A stretch of 24,570 bases of DNA, from the NCBI GenBank assembly GCA_044433365.1, contig JAWXTR010000040.1, positions 1 through 24,570 on the forward strand. The letters run 5' to 3'. Positions 12,458-21,940 of this stretch are shown here, piece after piece. The notes beneath the pieces are model-generated. The model ran no database searches, was not told where the DNA came from, and saw only the letters and a program-made list of their open reading frames with translations. A program made the position numbers and the translations under genes. Origin of the DNA: CAMQVM01 sp044433365. GTDB taxonomy: Bacteria; Bacteroidota; Bacteroidia; Bacteroidales; Rikenellaceae. Within the stretch, counting starts at the first letter, position 1. Every line of letters starts with the position of its first letter.

Positions 12458-15259
12458 ATGAAGCAATTAAAAAGCAGTTTAATGATGGTTTTAGTAGCAA
12501 TTTTTGCTATAAATACTACATTATTCGCACAATCGAGATTAAGCACTATTAGCGGTGTTGTTATCGACAAAGATGCAAACGAACCACTAATTGGTGCAAC
12601 TGTAACAATTAAAGACAGTACAAAAGGTGATGTTACTGACGACAAAGGTAGTTTTGATATTTTAAATGTCAAAAATGATGGCACAGTAATTATCCAAGTA
12701 AACTTTATGGGTTACAAGACTCAAGAGATTGAGTTTAAGCCTGTAGCTGGTAAAAATACTCTTAAAGATAAAATTTTATTGGAGGCCGATAGAGTAAATG
12801 TAGATGAAGTTGTGGTAATGGGTAGTGCTCCAACAGCGCAACAACTAGGTGATACCACTCAATTTAATGCAGGTGCGTTTAAAACAAACCCAGATGCTAC
12901 AGCTGAAGATTTGTTAGCAAAAATGCCAGGTTTTAGCGTTACCGATGGTAAGGCAGAGGCAGGTGGTGAAGAGATTACTCAGGTGTATGTAGATGGTAAA
13001 GCTTATTTTAAGGATGATCCTATGTCGGCACTTAGTTCTCTTCCAGCAGATGCAATCGAGAGTATTCAGCTTTTTGATGAAAAGAGCGATGAGAGCCGTT
13101 TTACAGGTGTAGATGATGGCGACCGTGCGAAAACTATTAATATCGTAACTAAAGCTAAAAAATCTGAAGTACAGATGGGTGACTTTATTGGCGGTTACGG
13201 TACTGAGGGTAGATACAACACCAAGGCTAACTTAAACTACTTTAAAGACGACCACCGTTTTACTTTTGGTTTTGGTATGAACAATATAAACCAATCGGCA
13301 CTATCGGGAAGTCGTTTTTATGGACGTTCGTCAAGTAGTGGTATTAAAGAGGCTGCTGGTGTGAAGTTTAACTACTCTGGAGACTTCAAAAAAGATGACG
13401 ACCACAAAACAGAACTATCTTTTAACTATACATTCGATAGAAACCAAACAGATGTGGTATCTTCTTCAACAAAAGATGCTCTTTATTCTGACGAGATATA
13501 TTATACCAATTCAAATACTAGTAATTTAAGTATGCGTCACAACTTTAGACTCGACTTGGAGTCTACACAAGGAAACAATATGATCTATTTCCGTCCTTAC
13601 GCATATATTACAGATGCTGGTGGTAACAACTACGAAGATACAGTAAGAGAGGAAGATGGTATTACTCAAAATGATGCAAGTACATATACTCATACTGGAA
13701 GTGATGGATATACAGTAGGAGGTTCGCTTACATGGTTACACAAAATTAGCGAGAAAAGCTCTCTTACAACTCGTGTAAATGCTAAATTTTCGAAAACCAC
13801 ATCTGATACATTCTTAGAGGGTAATAGTGCAACATACAACTCTAACATTGATACAATGGTCGACTCTTTAATTAACCAAGATAATAATGTGCACTCTGGT
13901 ACAAATACTATTGGTGGTAGTGTTGGCTACACTTACGCCATCACGCCTAATCAAGGTCTTAATATTGAGTATCGTGCAGATTATGATTGGAGTGACTCTG
14001 ACAACAAAACTTACGTTTTAGACCGTCTGACTAACGAATATTATGTATACGACGATTTGTCGAATGTTTTTGAGCGTGACTACTTAACACAAGAGGCTGG
14101 TTTGGGTTACTCTTTAAAAGGCGAAAACGTAAACTTTAGTGCTAGAGCAAACTACCAAAATTCTGACCTTCAAAGTAATCTTATATATCCAAGCGAGGAG
14201 CAATACGACTACAACTTTAATAGTGTTAAGCTGTTTTCGAGAATGGATTATGATATTACTGAGTCAAAACGTTTTACGCTTTTCTACTCAGGTCGTCCAT
14301 CTCTACCTTCTGTAACACAGCTTCAAGATGTACTTGACAATACAGACCCATTGCAGGTATCTAAAGGTAATCCATACTTAGCGCAAGGTTATAGCAATGA
14401 GCTTTCACTTAGCTATTCATCTTCAAATATGCAAAAGTCGACTATGGTTCGTCTGTTTGCAAATGTAAATAACAGCATAAATGGTTTTGCTAATAGTGTG
14501 ACATCTATATCTCAAGATACTACAATCAATGGTGTTACAGTTCAATCGGGTGCACAGCTTACAGTGCCTGTAAACGTTGATGGTTATTGGAGTGTTAGAG
14601 CTGGTGGTATCTACTCATTCCCCTTAAATGGAATATCTAGTAAAATGAACCTTATGCCGATGTACTACTACAGTCGTCAACCAAGTGTTGTAGATAATGT
14701 ACTTAACTACTCAAAAAACAACACTGGTTCGCTTAATGCAATGATTATTAGTAATATTTCGCAAAATCTTGATTTTACAGTATCTAATAGATTCTCTGTA
14801 ACAAACTCTACAAGTACTAATACAGCATCTACACCTTACAACTATATAAGTAATGCTACTGGTGTTAGTGCAAACTGGATTCTATTTAACCACTTAGTAC
14901 TTAATGCAGACTACTCATTCAACTATTACTACTACTCTACAAATGCTCCAGACGAGTCGCCATACTATAATATGTTAAACGCAGGTATCGGTTATAAATT
15001 TATGGGTGGTAAATCTGAACTAAGAATTAGTGCTTATGATTTATTAAACGAAAGCAAAAGTTATAGCCACTCTGTAGGTGATATATATATTACAGATAGT
15101 GTGTCGCAAGTGTTGGAACGTTACTTTATGCTAACTTATAGCTTTAAGTTTAACAGTATGACAAGTGGCTATGATAAAGGTCCTAGTAGCGACCGAGGTC
15201 CTGGTGGTCCTGGTAGTGGTGGTCCTGGTGGCGGTGGTCCTGGTTCAAGATATATGTAG
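12458..15259 (+). CDS. Outer-membrane beta-barrel protein with carboxypeptidase-regulatory-like domain
   Basis: A large Bacteroidota outer-membrane protein related to TonB-dependent receptors. I chose the ATG at 12458 (933 residues) because MKQLKSSLMMVLVAIFAINTTLFAQ is a normal signal peptide; the in-frame ATG at 12410 would add 16 residues in front of it. After the signal comes a CarbopepD_reg-like beta-sandwich (ISGVVIDKDANEPLIGATV through the GYKTQEIEF segment), then a plug-like part (DEVVVMG, LLAKMPGFSV, ITQVYVDGKAYF, AIESIQLFDEKSDESRF, TINIVTK), then a long Tyr/Asn/Ser-rich barrel ending in MLTYSFKF. A Gly/Pro-rich tail of about 35 residues (GGPGSGGPGGGGPGS) follows the last strand. The substrate is unknown. 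No SusD partner is present. A two-component pair lies just downstream. Confidence 0.85.
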   Translation: MKQLKSSLMMVLVAIFAINTTLFAQSRLSTISGVVIDKDANEPLIGATVTIKDSTKGDVTDDKGSFDILNVKNDGTVIIQVNFMGYKTQEIEFKPVAGKNTLKDKILLEADRVNVDEVVVMGSAPTAQQLGDTTQFNAGAFKTNPDATAEDLLAKMPGFSVTDGKAEAGGEEITQVYVDGKAYFKDDPMSALSSLPADAIESIQLFDEKSDESRFTGVDDGDRAKTINIVTKAKKSEVQMGDFIGGYGTEGRYNTKANLNYFKDDHRFTFGFGMNNINQSALSGSRFYGRSSSSGIKEAAGVKFNYSGDFKKDDDHKTELSFNYTFDRNQTDVVSSSTKDALYSDEIYYTNSNTSNLSMRHNFRLDLESTQGNNMIYFRPYAYITDAGGNNYEDTVREEDGITQNDASTYTHTGSDGYTVGGSLTWLHKISEKSSLTTRVNAKFSKTTSDTFLEGNSATYNSNIDTMVDSLINQDNNVHSGTNTIGGSVGYTYAITPNQGLNIEYRADYDWSDSDNKTYVLDRLTNEYYVYDDLSNVFERDYLTQEAGLGYSLKGENVNFSARANYQNSDLQSNLIYPSEEQYDYNFNSVKLFSRMDYDITESKRFTLFYSGRPSLPSVTQLQDVLDNTDPLQVSKGNPYLAQGYSNELSLSYSSSNMQKSTMVRLFANVNNSINGFANSVTSISQDTTINGVTVQSGAQLTVPVNVDGYWSVRAGGIYSFPLNGISSKMNLMPMYYYSRQPSVVDNVLNYSKNNTGSLNAMIISNISQNLDFTVSNRFSVTNSTSTNTASTPYNYISNATGVSANWILFNHLVLNADYSFNYYYYSTNAPDESPYYNMLNAGIGYKFMGGKSELRISAYDLLNESKSYSHSVGDIYITDSVSQVLERYFMLTYSFKFNSMTSGYDKGPSSDRGPGGPGSGGPGGGGPGSRYM

Positions 15260-15288
15260 ATCTGATAATTTTACGTATATATTATGAT

Positions 15289-15350
15289 ATGCTCCTTAGT
15301 TAAATCGGTGACTTACAAACGAGCCAATGATATAACTTAGGAGCATTTTT
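15289..15350 (+). terminator. Terminator-like hairpin with a large loop after the outer-membrane protein gene
   Basis: ATGCTCCTTAGTTA (15289-15302) pairs with TAACTTAGGAGCAT (15333-15346), with one mismatch, across a 30-nt loop, and ends in TTTTT. The position, just after the stop, fits termination. The large loop is unusual. Confidence 0.55.
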
Positions 15351-15397
15351 ATTGTTACGAACCTTTAAGAACAAATATCATCACAATACTTTTAATA

Positions 15398-16609
15398 ATG
15401 GGACTTTTTAAAGATAGAAAAAAGAAAAAAAAGTTAATAAAAAAGATAAAACAGATAGCAATTCATATTGTTGTTTGGACAGTTATTGTAATTGCCTCTC
15501 ATATAGAATCAAAAGATGATACGATTGTTTTTAATTTTGATTTTTTAAATGCTGCTGTATGGAGTACTTATGTTTTTGTCTTTTATATTAGTTATTTGTG
15601 GCTTACTCCAAAATTTCTGTTTAAGAAACGAAATGTTTTATTTGCAATATTTTCAATTATCATTTTGAACGTATCGATTATAGGTTTAAGATATTGCAAT
15701 TATGTTGTTCGAATGGAAAATCTGGGTCGATATAAGACTGAGTTAGAAAAAGAGATTAAAGAGAGAAGAAGTGAGGTAACCAAAGAGGATGAAAAGATGC
15801 GTACCGCTAAATTTAGAGAACTAGGTTCGAAGATGAGAGACTTGGATGTAATAAATCGAGAAATAAGTCGTGATAGTAACTTTAAATTTTACTCGTTTTC
15901 GATGCGTAATATGACTATTTTCTACGGAATTATGTTTATATTCTCAATCTCCATAATTATTCGTTTTATGGAGCGTTCTAAAAAAGAGGAGGAGAGAGTA
16001 GCATCGCTTCAACAAGAGAAAATATCATCGGAATTAGAGTATCTTAAACAACAAATTAATCCTCACTTTTTGTTTAATGCTCTAAATTCTATATATTCGC
16101 TAACAATTTTAAATTCAGAGTCATCGTCGGATGCAGTCCTAAAATTAGCATCAATTTTGAGATATATGCTCTACGAAACTGACAAAGATAGAGTGCAGCT
16201 GGAGGATGAGATTGAGGTAATCGAAAACTATTTAGGCTTGCAGCAGCTTCGACTTACAAGCAAAACAGAGGTTAATTTTACAAAGATTGGGAATACCGAA
16301 CCTTACAGAATTGAACCAATGCTGCTGATTCCAATTTTAGAAAATGCGTTTAAATATGGTATAAACTCTTCAAAGCATACCGAAATTAACATACTTTTAG
16401 AGGTAGAAAACGACAATCTTACTTTTATATGCGAGAATAAAATAGTGAAATTAAAAGTTGACAATAAAAATAGTGGGATAGGTATTAAAAATATTCGTCG
16501 TCGCCTTGATTTGCTATATGAAGATAACTACACCTTTAAGGCAGGGGCAAAAGATGATACATTTATTGTAAAATTGGTACTACCTTTAAATGAAACTTCA
16601 ATAAGTTAG
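15398..16609 (+). CDS. LytS-type sensor histidine kinase (His_kinase family)
   Basis: Inner-membrane sensor of the LytS/YehU type. The 403-residue protein has a very basic start (KDRKKKKKLIKKIK) and hydrophobic segments at about 21-34, 51-71, 79-97 and 172-190. A charged, probably coiled-coil stretch (about 108-160) separates segments three and four and may face the periplasm. The His_kinase domain holds LKQQINPHFLFNALNSIYSL (216-235) with phospho-acceptor His223. The N-box is PMLLIPILENAFKYG (307-321, Asn316), and the glycine box is NSGIGIKNIRRRLDLLY (358-374). The LytTR regulator follows 90 bases later and is its obvious partner. The signal it senses is unknown. Confidence 0.9.
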   Translation: MGLFKDRKKKKKLIKKIKQIAIHIVVWTVIVIASHIESKDDTIVFNFDFLNAAVWSTYVFVFYISYLWLTPKFLFKKRNVLFAIFSIIILNVSIIGLRYCNYVVRMENLGRYKTELEKEIKERRSEVTKEDEKMRTAKFRELGSKMRDLDVINREISRDSNFKFYSFSMRNMTIFYGIMFIFSISIIIRFMERSKKEEERVASLQQEKISSELEYLKQQINPHFLFNALNSIYSLTILNSESSSDAVLKLASILRYMLYETDKDRVQLEDEIEVIENYLGLQQLRLTSKTEVNFTKIGNTEPYRIEPMLLIPILENAFKYGINSSKHTEINILLEVENDNLTFICENKIVKLKVDNKNSGIGIKNIRRRLDLLYEDNYTFKAGAKDDTFIVKLVLPLNETSIS

Positions 16610-16627
16610 CGTAGTTTCGTACAACAT

Positions 16628-16670
16628 GGAGCTTCTAATCTTAAAAAAATAGAACATAGAACTCCCCTTT
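16628..16670. repeat. Gene-end repeat R4 (after the kinase gene, reverse orientation)
   Basis: GGAGCTTCTAATC (16628-16640) and AACTCCCCTTT (16660-16670). Read on the minus strand this is AAAGGGGAGTT, a spacer of about 19 nt, then GATTAGAAGCTCC. This is the same two-module layout as R6. Confidence 0.55.
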
Positions 16671-16699
16671 AATAATTTCTACAATTAACGGTAAATATT

Positions 16700-17422
16700 A
16701 TGAGATGTTTAGCAGTAGACGATGAGCCATTAGCTCTATCAATTTTAGAAAATTTTTGCAAGAAAATACCATCAATAGAGCTACTAGCAACAGCAGCGGA
16801 TGGTATTGAAGCGGTAGAAATATTAAAAAAAGAGGAGGTTGATCTTCTTTTTATTGATATAAATATGCCTCACATGAGTGGAATAGAGGTGGTAAAGATG
16901 TTGGAAAATCCACCGATGGTGATTTTTACGACAGCATATCAAAACTATGCCCTCGAAGGGTTTGAGGTATCAGCAATAGACTATCTTCTAAAACCTTTCT
17001 CGTTCGACCGCTTTTTTAAGGCGGTAAATAGAGCGCAAAAACAGTTTGATTTAATCAATAATTCGTCGACTATAGCTAGTGTATCGACTAGTAGTAGCGA
17101 AATTGCTGACTATATAATGGTAAAATCGGATTATAGTGTTGTCAAACTTTTGTTTAGTTCAATTCTTTATATAGAGGGGTTGAAAGATTATGTAAAGATA
17201 TACACAACCGAAAAAAACATTGTAACCAAAAGCACAATGAAAAATATAGAGGAGAGACTCCCTAAAAATATCTTTATGCGAACGCATAAGTCGTTTGTAA
17301 TAAATATAAACAACATTGATAGTTTTGAAAATAATCATATAGTAATAAAGGATAATCAACTTCCTTTAGGACAGCAATATAAAGAGCAGTTTTTGGCATA
17401 TCTTAATGAAAATAAATTGTAA
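16700..17422 (+). CDS. LytTR-family response regulator
   Basis: Cytoplasmic transcription regulator, 240 residues. The receiver domain (1-120) has acidic Asp7 and Asp8, phospho-acceptor Asp53 in LLFIDINMPHMSG, Thr77/Thr78 and Lys98 (LLKPF). The DNA-binding LytTR domain (about 135-238) shows the characteristic ILYIEGLKDYVKIYT, KNIEERLPKN and FMRTHKSFVININNI segments. It is the likely output of the kinase upstream. The target sites cannot be defined here; the outer-membrane protein gene and the downstream RND genes are candidates by proximity only. Confidence 0.93.
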   Translation: MRCLAVDDEPLALSILENFCKKIPSIELLATAADGIEAVEILKKEEVDLLFIDINMPHMSGIEVVKMLENPPMVIFTTAYQNYALEGFEVSAIDYLLKPFSFDRFFKAVNRAQKQFDLINNSSTIASVSTSSSEIADYIMVKSDYSVVKLLFSSILYIEGLKDYVKIYTTEKNIVTKSTMKNIEERLPKNIFMRTHKSFVININNIDSFENNHIVIKDNQLPLGQQYKEQFLAYLNENKL

Positions 17423-17426
17423 AAAT

Positions 17427-17473
17427 AGCTTTAGGTAAATGTTAAAATTTAACATTTACCTAAAGCTGTTTTT
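17427..17473 (+). terminator. Intrinsic terminator after the LytTR gene
   Basis: Two perfect 20-bp arms (17427-17446 and 17448-17467) around a single base are followed by GTTTTT. The tip bases would form the loop. It starts four bases after the stop and should separate the regulator from the efflux genes. The same T-run is the start of repeat R5. Confidence 0.85.
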
Positions 17474-17545
17474 AGAAGTTCCCTTAAATAAATTTACAAT
17501 AGGGAACTTCTAAAATCACTAAAAATCCAGAATTTATAACTCCCC
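17469..17545. repeat. Gene-end repeat R5 (inverted pair after the LytTR gene)
   Basis: TTTTAGAAGTTCCCT (17470-17484) and its exact inverse AGGGAACTTCTAAAA (17501-17515) are 16 nt apart. The second arm continues into ATCACT... and ends at AACTCCCC (17538-17545), giving one complete reverse copy plus an extra half. Confidence 0.75.
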
Positions 17546-17601
17546 AATATTATTTGGACTAAATTGAAAAGAAAATAATAGAATAAAAATAGAATAAACT
17601 T

Positions 17602-18714
17602 ATGAAAAAAAGAACATTTTTCATCGCACTTTTAGCCCTACTAGCGTTGGGTTCGTGTAAAGAGAATCAAAAAGCAGAGGTTGTAACAACCCACAAAACA
17701 ATGATTGTAACTAGTAGCGACCAAAAGTTAGCAACTCAATATACTGCTACTTTAAATGGTCACCACTACGTAGAAATTCGTCCACAAGTAAGCGGTACAA
17801 TCACCTCAATTTTAGTTAATGAGGGTGGAGAGGTTAGAAAAGGACAAACTCTATTTATTATCGACCAAGTACCTTATAAAGCTGCATTAGAGAGTGCAAA
17901 AGCAAATGTGGAGAGTGCAAAAGCTAAGCTTCTGACAGCTGAGCTTACAGTAGATAGTAAAAAGGCTCTATTAAAAGAGAATGTAGTGTCGCAATTCGAC
18001 CTATCTACAGCCGAAAATGCTCTTGCTGAGGCAAAAGCCACCCTTATGCAGGCAGAAGCAGCCGAGTTAACCGCTAGTAACAACCTATTATATACAGAGG
18101 TGAAAAGCCCAGTAAATGGTGTGGCAAGTATGATTCCTTATCGTGTAGGTGCGCTTGTTAGCAGCACAATTACCGACCCATTGGTTTCGGTTTCAGATGA
18201 TAGCAAAATGTACGCATATTTTTCGATGACTCAAAACGAAATCTTAGACCTTATCGACAAATATGGCTCATTAAACGAGGCGCAAAACTCTATACCAGAT
18301 GTTAATTTGCTTTTAAGTAATGGTAAAGAGTACTCTTTAAGTGGTGAAATAGATGCAATTAGCGGTACAATCGACAAATCTACAGGTGCGGTCAGTGTGC
18401 GTGCAATTTTTGAAAATCCTAGCCAAATGTTAAGAAATGGAGCAAATGGTACAATTTTGATTCCTACAACAAAAGATGATGCTGTAGTTATTCCTATTGC
18501 TGCCACTTATGAGCTTCAAGATAAGGTTTTTGTATATCGTATTGTTGATGGAAAAGCTAAATCTACAGAGGTTAAAGTGTTTGATATTAATAATGGCAGA
18601 GAGTATATCGTACTTAGCGGACTTGATGGAGGTGAAGAGATTATTGCTGAGGGTGCAGGTCTTGTAAGGGATGGCTCACCTATAAATAGCCAAAGAATTT
18701 CTCAAAATTTGTAG
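17602..18714 (+). CDS. RND efflux periplasmic adaptor lipoprotein (HlyD/AcrA family)
   Basis: Membrane-fusion protein linking the RND pump to the outer-membrane channel. The 370-residue protein starts with a lipoprotein signal, with lipobox LGSC and lipidated Cys19. Next come the first lipoyl half (about 57-92, IRPQVSGTITSILVNEG, KGQTLFIID), an alpha-helical hairpin (about 95-160, Ala/Glu/Lys-rich), the second lipoyl half (about 163-185, VKSPVNGVAS), then the beta-barrel and membrane-proximal domains. Pump and channel genes follow directly. The substrate is not predictable. Confidence 0.94.
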   Translation: MKKRTFFIALLALLALGSCKENQKAEVVTTHKTMIVTSSDQKLATQYTATLNGHHYVEIRPQVSGTITSILVNEGGEVRKGQTLFIIDQVPYKAALESAKANVESAKAKLLTAELTVDSKKALLKENVVSQFDLSTAENALAEAKATLMQAEAAELTASNNLLYTEVKSPVNGVASMIPYRVGALVSSTITDPLVSVSDDSKMYAYFSMTQNEILDLIDKYGSLNEAQNSIPDVNLLLSNGKEYSLSGEIDAISGTIDKSTGAVSVRAIFENPSQMLRNGANGTILIPTTKDDAVVIPIAATYELQDKVFVYRIVDGKAKSTEVKVFDINNGREYIVLSGLDGGEEIIAEGAGLVRDGSPINSQRISQNL

Positions 18715-18730
18715 TAAATGGTGTTTTTTT

Positions 18731-18776
18731 AAAGGGGAGTTTTTCTCTCAAAACCGATTTTAGAAGTTCCCTGAAA
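18731..18776. repeat. Gene-end repeat R6 (between adaptor and pump genes)
   Basis: AAAGGGGAGTT (18731-18741), a spacer of about 15 nt, then GATTTTAGAAGTTCCCTG (18756-18773). The ends can pair (AGGGGAGTTTT with AGAAGTTCCCT, one mismatch and G-U pairs). It sits inside the presumed efflux operon, so it is unlikely to be a full terminator. Confidence 0.7.
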
Positions 18777-18805
18777 AACGACCAACAAAAATTTAATATT
18801 GACAG

Positions 18806-21800
18806 ATGAAATTAAAGATATTTATTGATAGACCGATACTTGCAGGTGTAATATCGGTATTAATAATGTTTCTGGGAATAATAGGTTTAGCGCAGCTTCC
18901 TATCGAGCAGTTCCCAGAGATTGCACCACCTACAGTTAGCGTTTCGGCTAGTTATAGCGGTGCAAATGCAGAAACGGTGCAAAAGAGTGTTATTGTACCG
19001 TTAGAGGAGGCTCTAAATGGTGTGGAAAATATGATGTATATGTCCTCTAGTGCCACAAACACTGGTAGTGCTAGCATTAGCGTATATTTTAAACAGGGCA
19101 CCGATGCCGATATGGCTACGGTAAATGTCCAAAACCGTATTGCTTCGGCTACAAGTCTACTACCTGCTGAGGTTACACGTTCGGGTGTTACCGTGCGTAA
19201 AAGACAGACAAGTAATATCCTATCTTTGGGTATATATAGCCCGACCAACCAGTTCGATCAGCTGTTTTTGAACAACTACCTAAAAATCAACATCGAACCT
19301 CGTCTTTCTCGTATTGCTGGTGTTGGTGAGATTAATGTAATGGGTGCCGATTACTCTATGCGTATATGGTTAGACCCTCAAAAAATGGCGCAACACTCGC
19401 TTATCCCTAGTGATATAACAACCGTTCTTAGTGAGCAAAATATCGAATCTTCAACCGGTACTTTGGGTGCAGATACACAAAACACGTTTCAATACACTCT
19501 AAAGTATAGAGGTCGTTATGAAAATGAGGTAGATTTCGAAAATATGGTGGTTAAAGCTACTGAAAATGGTGAGGTGCTTCGACTAAAAGATATAGCACGT
19601 ATTGAGCTTGGTGCTGTTGACTACTCTCGTATAAATCAGGTAAATGGTCATTCTGGAGCTATGTGTATGATTACGCAAACGCCAGGTTCGAATGCAAATG
19701 ATATTATTATTGAGATTGAAAAGGCTGTAGAGCAAATTTCTAAAGATTTGCCAGAGGGTATAGCCCTAACTACTCTTATGAACGTTAAAACATTCTTGGA
19801 TGCTTCAATCAAAAATGTTATCATAACCCTAATTGAGGCGATTTTGCTTGTAATATTGGTGGTTTACTTCTTTCTACAAAGTATCCGCTCTACTATTATC
19901 CCTACAGCCTCGATTATAGTATCTTTGATTGGTACTTTTGCCTTTCTATATTTTGGTGGATTTACAATCAATATGCTTACGCTTTCGGCTCTGATTCTGG
20001 TGATTGGTACGGTGGTGGATGATGCCATTGTGGTTGTTGAGGCGGTGCAGGCAAAGTTTGATGCGGGCTACAAATCCTCTTATGAGGCTACAGTTGCAGC
20101 GATGGGGGGCATTACCTCAGCACTTATCACCACTACTTTAGTATTTATGGCGGTATTTATTCCTGTAAGTCTTATGGGTGGTACTACAGGTACATTCTAC
20201 ACTCAGTTTGGTTTGACTATGGCGGTTGCTGTTGGTATTTCCACAATCAATGCCCTTACGCTCAGTCCTGCACTTTGTGCGCTGATAATGACTCCACACA
20301 TGGATAAAGAGAGCGATGGAAAACTTAGTTTTTCGTCTCGTTTTCACCTCGCTTTTGATGCCTCGTTTGGTAAACTGCTAGCAAAATATAAAAATCGTGT
20401 ACAGTTTTTTATTAAGAAAAAATGGCTATCGTTTTTACTACTAATTGGTAGTTGTGTAGGGTTGGTATATATGATGCAAAACACAAAAACTGGTTTTGTT
20501 CCTGACGAAGATATGGGAACAATATTTGTGATAGTTCAAACTGCACCGGGAAGTAGTGTTAATAGCACAGCTGGCATTATGGACGAAATAGAGGTGGCGA
20601 TTAAAGATATTCCAGAGATAGAAATCTACTCAAAATCGACAGGTTCGGCAATTGGAGGTGGTCAAGGCTCCAATACAGGTATGTTTATAATCCTTCTAAA
20701 ATCGTGGGAAAAACGTGCTGAGAAGGGGCAGGATATTACCAGTGTAATTCAAAAAATATACAAAAACACCTCACATATCAATGGTGCAACAATACGTGCT
20801 AATGCTCGACCTATGATTACAGGTTATGGTGTTACATCTGGTTTTGAAATTAATCTTCAAGACCAAAAAGGTGGAAAAATTGAGGATTTATTTACCGTGG
20901 CAAACAATCTTATCATTGCCCTTAATGAGCGTCCTGAAATTTCTCGCTCTTACACCTCTTTCGATCCAAAATTCCCTCAATATATGGTTGAGGTAGATGC
21001 AGCAGTTTGTAAGATTAATGGAGTCTCACCTGATGATGTACTTTCTACACTTGCAGGATATGTTGGTGGTAGTTACTCCTCAAATATCAACCGTTTTTCT
21101 AAGTTATATCGTGTAATGGTGCAAGCATCGCCCGAGTTTAGACTTGATACAAAGGCTCTCGACAATATCCATGTTCGAAATAGTGATGGGCAGATGTCGC
21201 CAATTAGTCAATATCTAACTCTTAGAAAAGATTATGGTGCTGCAACAATTAGCCGCTTTAATCTTTTCAACTCAATTACAGTAAATGGCGTTCCAGCCGA
21301 TGGTTATAGCTCTGGGCAGGCTCTAAAAGCAATTGCAGAGGTGACAGAACAGGTTCTTCCAACTGGTTACGGTTATGAGTTTGGTGGTATGTCTCGTGAG
21401 GAGTCATCATCTAGTAATAGCTCAGCAATTGTATATGTTATTAGTATTGTTTTCGTATTCTTGATTCTTTGTGCTCTCTACGAAAGTCTACTTATTCCAC
21501 TTGCTGTAATTCTTTCGATTCCTTTTGGTCTTGCGGGTAGTTTTCTTTTTGCGCAAATCTTTGGACTTGACAACAACATATATATGCAGACAGGTCTTAT
21601 TATGCTTATTGGACTTCTTGCAAAAACAGCGATTCTTATCACCGAATTTGCATCGGAAAAACGCCGAGAGGGCTTATCAATTAAAGATGCTGCACTAGCA
21701 GCAACACAAGAGCGACTACGCCCTATCCTAATGACCTCACTAACGATGATTATCGGTATGCTCCCTCTTATGTTTGCAACGGGAGTAGGTGCAAATGGTA

Positions 21801-21934
21801 ATATTTCGCTTGGTGTAGGTACAGTTGGAGGGATGTTGGTAGGTACTATTGCCCTACTATTTATCGTACCTGTACTATTTATCTTCTTCCAAAATTTACA
21901 AGAGCGTATAGCTCCAAAACGCATTAAAAGTTAG
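18806..21934 (+). CDS. RND efflux pump, inner-membrane transporter (AcrB/HAE1 family)
   Basis: Proton-driven trimeric exporter in the inner membrane. At 1042 residues it is full length, close to AcrB. It has the FIDRPILAGVISVLIMFLG first helix, paired periplasmic loops, a TM2-6 block (about 335-500) and a TM8-12 block (about 865-1030). The proton-relay residues are intact: Asp405 and Asp406 in GTVVDDAIVVVEAV, and Lys940 in LLAKTAILITEF, equivalent to AcrB Asp407, Asp408 and Lys940. The motif points to the hydrophobe/amphiphile (HAE1) branch, i.e. drugs, bile salts or similar, not the heavy-metal branch. The channel gene starts 6 bases after its stop. Confidence 0.96.
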   Translation: MKLKIFIDRPILAGVISVLIMFLGIIGLAQLPIEQFPEIAPPTVSVSASYSGANAETVQKSVIVPLEEALNGVENMMYMSSSATNTGSASISVYFKQGTDADMATVNVQNRIASATSLLPAEVTRSGVTVRKRQTSNILSLGIYSPTNQFDQLFLNNYLKINIEPRLSRIAGVGEINVMGADYSMRIWLDPQKMAQHSLIPSDITTVLSEQNIESSTGTLGADTQNTFQYTLKYRGRYENEVDFENMVVKATENGEVLRLKDIARIELGAVDYSRINQVNGHSGAMCMITQTPGSNANDIIIEIEKAVEQISKDLPEGIALTTLMNVKTFLDASIKNVIITLIEAILLVILVVYFFLQSIRSTIIPTASIIVSLIGTFAFLYFGGFTINMLTLSALILVIGTVVDDAIVVVEAVQAKFDAGYKSSYEATVAAMGGITSALITTTLVFMAVFIPVSLMGGTTGTFYTQFGLTMAVAVGISTINALTLSPALCALIMTPHMDKESDGKLSFSSRFHLAFDASFGKLLAKYKNRVQFFIKKKWLSFLLLIGSCVGLVYMMQNTKTGFVPDEDMGTIFVIVQTAPGSSVNSTAGIMDEIEVAIKDIPEIEIYSKSTGSAIGGGQGSNTGMFIILLKSWEKRAEKGQDITSVIQKIYKNTSHINGATIRANARPMITGYGVTSGFEINLQDQKGGKIEDLFTVANNLIIALNERPEISRSYTSFDPKFPQYMVEVDAAVCKINGVSPDDVLSTLAGYVGGSYSSNINRFSKLYRVMVQASPEFRLDTKALDNIHVRNSDGQMSPISQYLTLRKDYGAATISRFNLFNSITVNGVPADGYSSGQALKAIAEVTEQVLPTGYGYEFGGMSREESSSSNSSAIVYVISIVFVFLILCALYESLLIPLAVILSIPFGLAGSFLFAQIFGLDNNIYMQTGLIMLIGLLAKTAILITEFASEKRREGLSIKDAALAATQERLRPILMTSLTMIIGMLPLMFATGVGANGNISLGVGTVGGMLVGTIALLFIVPVLFIFFQNLQERIAPKRIKS

Positions 21935-21940
21935 AGAAAT

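Noticed and set aside
17546..17601. Promoter for the RND adaptor gene
   Set aside because: A promoter is expected after the LytTR terminator, but no TAnnTTTG was found; nearby TTATTTGG does not fit the spacing.
21478..21924. Minus-strand frame of 148 codons inside the RND pump gene
   Set aside because: Fully antisense to a well-conserved pump segment with intact motifs; a shadow.
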